Shown piece after piece: positions 60,547 to 64,000 of a stretch of 64,000 nt of DNA (positions within the stretch are counted from its first letter, which is position 1; each line of letters begins with the position of its first letter). The position numbers and the translations under genes are program-made. Origin of the DNA: CAWAPD01 sp963783865 (GTDB lineage: Bacteria; Actinomycetota; Thermoleophilia; UBA2241). The stretch is from contig CAWAPD010000002.1 in the NCBI GenBank assembly GCA_963783865.1, forward strand, positions 248,001 through 312,000, read 5' to 3'. Under the pieces are notes generated by a model. The model had not been told where the DNA came from. It saw nothing but the letters and a program-made list of their open reading frames with translations, and did not search any database.

Positions 60547-61658
60547 TGGTCGCCGGAGACGAACGGGCAAGCGGGCAGGCGCCGGCCGGCGACGACCGCT
60601 TCCTGGCCGAGATCCTCGAGCAGCCGGCGGCGATGCGCGCCGCGGCTCGGGCGCTGGGCGGCCAGGCGGCCGGCCTCGAGGAGGTCGGCCGCCTGGCCGC
60701 CCGGGCACCGGGCTTCGTGATGACGGGGATGGGCAGCTCGTTCGACGCCTGCCTGGCCGTGGCCAGCGTCCTCGGCCGCCGGGGAGTCCTGTCGACGACG
60801 GTCAACACCGCCGAGCTGCTGCACTTCCGCACCGCCGCGCTCTCCCCGGCCACGCCGCTGCTGGCCGTCAGCCAGTCGGGCGGCAGCGCCGAGGTGCTGA
60901 GGCTCGCGGAGCTGGTGCGGGCGATGTCGCCGCGGCCGCCGCTGGTGACCGTCACCAACGGCCTCGACAACCCTCTGGCGGGACTCGCCGACGTGGCGTT
61001 CGACTCGGCCGCCGGCCGCGAGGAGTGCCCGTCGACCAAGACGTTCGCCGCCTGTCTCGTGGCGCTGCGGGCCGTGAGCGACGCCATCGCGGAGGCGGCG
61101 GCGTTCGACGCCGACCGGGCGCGGGTAGCGGCGGCGGCCGACGCGGAACGGGCGGCCGCCGCCGCCGCCGGCCTGCTGCGCGATCCCGACGGGCTGGCCG
61201 ACCGCATGCGGGCCTGGTGCGGCGACGGCCGGCAGCTGGTGGCGCTCGGCCGCGGGACGGGCCGCGCCGCGGCGGAGATGGGAGCGCTGATCCTCAAGGA
61301 GGCGGCGCGGCGCCAGGCCGAGTCGCTCGACACGGCCGAGTTCCGCCACGGCCCGCTGGAGCTGTCGGGCCCCGGGCTGGCCGTGGTCATCGTCGGCACG
61401 GAGCCGGCGACCCTGGCGCTCGACGCGAGGCTGGCCGCCGAGCTCGCCGGCGACGGCGCCTCCGTTATGATGATCGCGCCGGGCCGCGGCGACGCCGCGA
61501 CGGCGGGCGCGAGCATCGCCATCGACGAGCTGCACCCGCTGCTCGCGCCCGCCGTCGCGGTGATCCCGCTGCAGCTGCTGGCCCGGCGCCTGGCCGCCGA
61601 GGCCGGGCGCGACCCGAGCCGCATGACGCGGGCGAGGAAGGTGACCACGACGGAATGA
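60543..61658 (+). CDS. SIS-domain sugar-phosphate isomerase/deaminase (AgaS/GlmS-C/FrlB-like)
   Basis: Enzyme of 371 residues; ATG 60543 overlaps the permease stop. Two SIS domains are visible: MTGMGSSFDACLAVASVLG with LLAVSQSGGSAEVLRL in the first, and VALGRGTGRAAAEMGALILK with SLDTAEFRHGP in the second. The ...AEFRHGP motif is that of the glucosamine-6-phosphate synthase isomerase domain and its deaminase relatives. It probably deaminates or isomerises an amino-sugar phosphate, or cleaves a fructosamine phosphate, in the pathway served by this locus. Confidence 0.87.
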   Translation: MMVAGDERASGQAPAGDDRFLAEILEQPAAMRAAARALGGQAAGLEEVGRLAARAPGFVMTGMGSSFDACLAVASVLGRRGVLSTTVNTAELLHFRTAALSPATPLLAVSQSGGSAEVLRLAELVRAMSPRPPLVTVTNGLDNPLAGLADVAFDSAAGREECPSTKTFAACLVALRAVSDAIAEAAAFDADRARVAAAADAERAAAAAAGLLRDPDGLADRMRAWCGDGRQLVALGRGTGRAAAEMGALILKEAARRQAESLDTAEFRHGPLELSGPGLAVVIVGTEPATLALDARLAAELAGDGASVMMIAPGRGDAATAGASIAIDELHPLLAPAVAVIPLQLLARRLAAEAGRDPSRMTRARKVTTTE

Positions 61659-63739
61659 GCGACGGCGAGCACGAAGACGGGACGACCGCGGGGCCGCTGA
61701 CCATGGGCCCCCACTACCTGCGCGACGGCGAGCGCAGCGTCGTCCCGGTCGGCGTGCACCTCGTGCCCACCTCGGGCCCGGACTGGCCGTGGCGCGCCGG
61801 CGTCGAGGCGTTCGAGCGCGCGTTCGCGCAGATGGCCGGGCTCGGGCTCGACAGCGTGCGCATCGACGTGCTCTGGTCGGCCGTCGAGCCCGAGCCCGGC
61901 CGCTACGACGAGGCCCACCTGCGCCTGCTCGACGACGTCCTCGAGGCGGCCCGGCGCCACGGGCTGCGGCTGCACCCGGTGCTGTTCATCGGCGGCGAGG
62001 TCGGCGACGCCGTCTGGGACCCGGCCTGGCGCGACGGCCGACACCCGCACGCTGACACGGAGCTGCGGCGGCTGCAGGCCGAGCACGCCGCCATGCTCGC
62101 GCGACGCTGGGCGAGCGACCCCGCCGTCCTGGCCTGGGACCTGACCGACGAGCCGCCGAGCTGGCTGTTCAAGGACACCGACGACGACGCGGCCCGCGCG
62201 TGGACCGCCGAGATCGCGGGGGCCATCCGCGGCGCCGGCGCGGTCCAGCCCATCACGATCGGCACCGCCTCGCAGGAGATCGACCAGGGAGCCTTCCGCG
62301 CCGACGTAGTCGCCGCCGAGCTCGACTTCGCCTGCGTGCACCCGTACCCGATCTACTCGCCCGAGCTCTACCCCGACGCCCTGCTGAGCGCCCGTATGAC
62401 ACGGGCCGGCGCCTTCGAGACGGCCCTCGCGGCCGGCGCCGGCCGGCCGGTCATGGTACACGAGTATGGCGCCTCGTCGACCCAGTTCACGCCCGAGGCG
62501 ATCGCCGCCTACGACCGGCTGCTGGCCTGGTCGAGTTTCGGCCGCGGCGCGATCGGCTTCTACCCGTGGTGCTGGACCGACGCCGAGCCGGCGGCCTACG
62601 CCCGCGCTCCCTACGTGCGCATGCCCCACGAGACGCAGTTCGGTGTGACCGACCACGCCGGCGCGCCCCGGCCCCGCGCCCACGTGCTGCGCGATCTCGC
62701 CGCCACTCTGCGGCACCTCGACCTCGACCGCCACGCCGGTCTGGGACCCGTGAGCGACGCCGCCATCGTGGTACCCCACGAGTACGTCCGGCCCTACGAC
62801 CTGGCCGCCTACGGTCTGGACGACGCTCCCGCCGGGCCGTACGTGCCGGCCGAGACGGCCTGGAACCCGGAGCGCGACGTCAAGCCGCTCGTGCGGGGCT
62901 GGCTCAACGCCTTCGTGCTGGCGGCGCGGGCCGGCATCGCGCCCGCGTTCCCGCGAGAGTCGCTCGGTGGCGAGTGGCCGGCGGCCGGGCTTCTCCTGCT
63001 GCCGGCCCCCCTGACCACAACGACCTGCTCGCTGTGGCACGTACGCACGAGCTTCTGGCGGCGGGCCCCTGCCTTCCTCGACGCCGGCGGCACGGCCTAC
63101 CTCTCGTGTTGCGCCGACAGCGCCCTCCCCGAGATGCCGGATCTGGCCGGGTGCCGGATCGCCGACCGCGCCCCCGTGCGCGACGGGTACGTCCTGCGCT
63201 TCGTCGCGCCCTGGGGTGGGTTCGCGCCGGGCGACGAGTTGGCGCTGCCGGGGGGGCGCGGCGCCACGTTGGGCGGCGATCTCGAAGGACTGCTGACGCG
63301 CGGCGTGCGGCTGGAGTGCTCTGACGCGCGAGTGATCGCCACGCTGCCCGACGGCGAGCCGGCGCTCGTCGTCGCCGATCGCGGCGCCGGCCACGTGGTC
63401 ACGTGCGCCCTGCCCGTCGAGCTCCTGCTCGCCCGCGAGCCTGACGCGCACGGGCCGGACGACGCCTCCTGGCGCCTCTACGCCGGGCTGGCGGACCTGC
63501 GCCGCGCGCGCCGCGCCGGCGTCCGCCACCCCGATCTCACCTGCGGGGAGCTTCGCGGCACGCACGGAGGGACGCTGGTCGTCACGAACCACTCGGGCGC
63601 GGCGGTCCACGCGCCGCTCCACCTGCCGGACGGCGCCCACGGCGCCGCCCTCGTCGGGCCCGACGGACCGGCGCCGCTCGCCGGCGACGCGCTCGAGCTC
63701 GGGCCCTGGGGAGCGGCCGTCATCACCTGGGACTCTTGA
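61655..63739 (+). CDS. glycoside hydrolase (GH5/GH42-like, TIM-barrel)
   Basis: Protein of 694 residues; ATG 61655 overlaps the SIS stop. No signal peptide, so it acts in the cytoplasm on an imported glycoside. The TIM-barrel N-terminal half has LGLDSVRIDVLWSAVEPEPG, the acid/base Glu in WDLTDEPPSW and the nucleophile Glu in MVHEYGASS. The middle part (about 370-530) resembles the trimerisation/amidotransferase-like domain of GH42 enzymes (FPRESLGGEWPAAGLLLLP). The last 90 residues form a beta-rich C-terminal domain (LVVTNHSGAAVHAPLHLPDG). Linkage and sugar are not apparent. Confidence 0.82.
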   Translation: MSDGEHEDGTTAGPLTMGPHYLRDGERSVVPVGVHLVPTSGPDWPWRAGVEAFERAFAQMAGLGLDSVRIDVLWSAVEPEPGRYDEAHLRLLDDVLEAARRHGLRLHPVLFIGGEVGDAVWDPAWRDGRHPHADTELRRLQAEHAAMLARRWASDPAVLAWDLTDEPPSWLFKDTDDDAARAWTAEIAGAIRGAGAVQPITIGTASQEIDQGAFRADVVAAELDFACVHPYPIYSPELYPDALLSARMTRAGAFETALAAGAGRPVMVHEYGASSTQFTPEAIAAYDRLLAWSSFGRGAIGFYPWCWTDAEPAAYARAPYVRMPHETQFGVTDHAGAPRPRAHVLRDLAATLRHLDLDRHAGLGPVSDAAIVVPHEYVRPYDLAAYGLDDAPAGPYVPAETAWNPERDVKPLVRGWLNAFVLAARAGIAPAFPRESLGGEWPAAGLLLLPAPLTTTTCSLWHVRTSFWRRAPAFLDAGGTAYLSCCADSALPEMPDLAGCRIADRAPVRDGYVLRFVAPWGGFAPGDELALPGGRGATLGGDLEGLLTRGVRLECSDARVIATLPDGEPALVVADRGAGHVVTCALPVELLLAREPDAHGPDDASWRLYAGLADLRRARRAGVRHPDLTCGELRGTHGGTLVVTNHSGAAVHAPLHLPDGAHGAALVGPDGPAPLAGDALELGPWGAAVITWDS

Positions 63740-63842
63740 CCCGCCGGGAGGCGGCGGGAGCCCCCGGGCATCCGCTCCGGCCCAGCTTCCCGATGCTAGA
63801 CTAGCTGCTGCCCTGACGAGCGACCACGCGGAGGTCCGCCTG

Positions 63843-64000
63843 GTGAACAGCTACCTCTTCTCGGGCTACGCCCGCCTGCCCCAGGACGTGTCGCATCAGA
63901 ACCTCCACCGGCGGGTCGGCATCGTCGTCGAGGTCGACGGGGACGGCAAGATCGTCCACTCCTCGTGCACGCTCCTGATGGAGCTGGCGCGCGACTTCCT
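63843..64000 (+). CDS. DUF3870 domain protein, 3' truncated by the window
   Basis: The first 52 residues of a small protein; GTG 63843 follows GCGGAGGTCCGCCTG. It begins VNSYLFSGYARLPQDVSHQN and continues HRRVGIVVEVDGDGKIVHSS, in line with the DUF3870 pattern of Actinobacteria and Firmicutes. DUF3870 genes are of unknown function. A possible -10 (TAGACT) lies near 63797. Confidence 0.75.
   Translation, partial: MNSYLFSGYARLPQDVSHQNLHRRVGIVVEVDGDGKIVHSSCTLLMELARDF

Overview
The window is about 70% G+C and reads as chromosomal DNA of an actinobacterium, probably a deep-branching or uncultured lineage (Thermoleophilia-like, or a lineage rich in anaerobic redox genes). The reasons are strong G/C third-position bias, many GTG/TTG starts, -10 elements of the TANNNT type sitting directly on ATG starts (leaderless transcripts), ECF sigma/anti-sigma pairs, lipoprotein and Tat signals, and tRNA genes with encoded CCA. 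No insertion sequence, integrase, phage gene or CRISPR array was seen. Three genes carry apparent single-base insertions in G/C runs (about 20312, 20749 and 51006-51010), which could be assembly errors.

Layout. 1-8.4 kb: truncated HtrA-like protease, small conserved proteins, a beta-propeller phosphoesterase lipoprotein, an L,D-transpeptidase, and an ECF sigma factor with a membrane-crossing Ser/Thr/Pro-rich tail. 8.7-12 kb: a four-gene redox operon made of an HdrC-like ferredoxin, an FAD/NAD oxidoreductase, a diheme b-type membrane cytochrome and a nine-heme cytochrome c. 12-27.5 kb: a second phosphoesterase, amino-acid catabolism enzymes (saccharopine dehydrogenase-like, BKACE, PLP decarboxylase), a convergent ECF sigma/anti-sigma pair, a large repeat-containing metalloprotease, an SGNH-hydrolase-like protein and a Gfo/Idh oxidoreductase. 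27.8-30.4 kb: tRNA-Cys, tRNA-Gly, a GNAT acetyltransferase and a Nif3-RNase H fusion.

30.5-41.2 kb is a molybdenum-enzyme region: a Tat-exported molybdopterin oxidoreductase, a four-cluster Fe-S subunit, an NrfD-type membrane subunit, a TorD-type chaperone and a multi-cluster ferredoxin, followed by an MFS exporter, a 3-hydroxyacyl-CoA dehydrogenase and a MobA-MobB fusion. The leader of the catalytic gene has an FNR-type box, a promoter, and a structured RNA resembling a molybdenum-cofactor riboswitch, with a 13-nt segment perfectly complementary to the Shine-Dalgarno region. 41-54 kb holds mixed genes: CMD-family protein, ComB, a zinc-finger/Arr fusion, a DUF1295 protein, an NmrA-like reductase, a FakA-FakB fusion, tRNA-Ile2, an AI-2E transporter, a frameshifted ammonium transporter and a CoA-transferase pair.

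54.3-63.7 kb is a complete sugar utilisation locus. A divergent promoter region with a palindrome separates an ROK kinase and ABC ATPase (minus strand) from a GntR/HutC regulator, lipoprotein sugar-binding protein, two permeases, an SIS-domain sugar-phosphate enzyme and a glycoside hydrolase (plus strand). The SIS and ROK enzymes suggest an amino-sugar glycoside as substrate. The window ends in a truncated DUF3870 gene.
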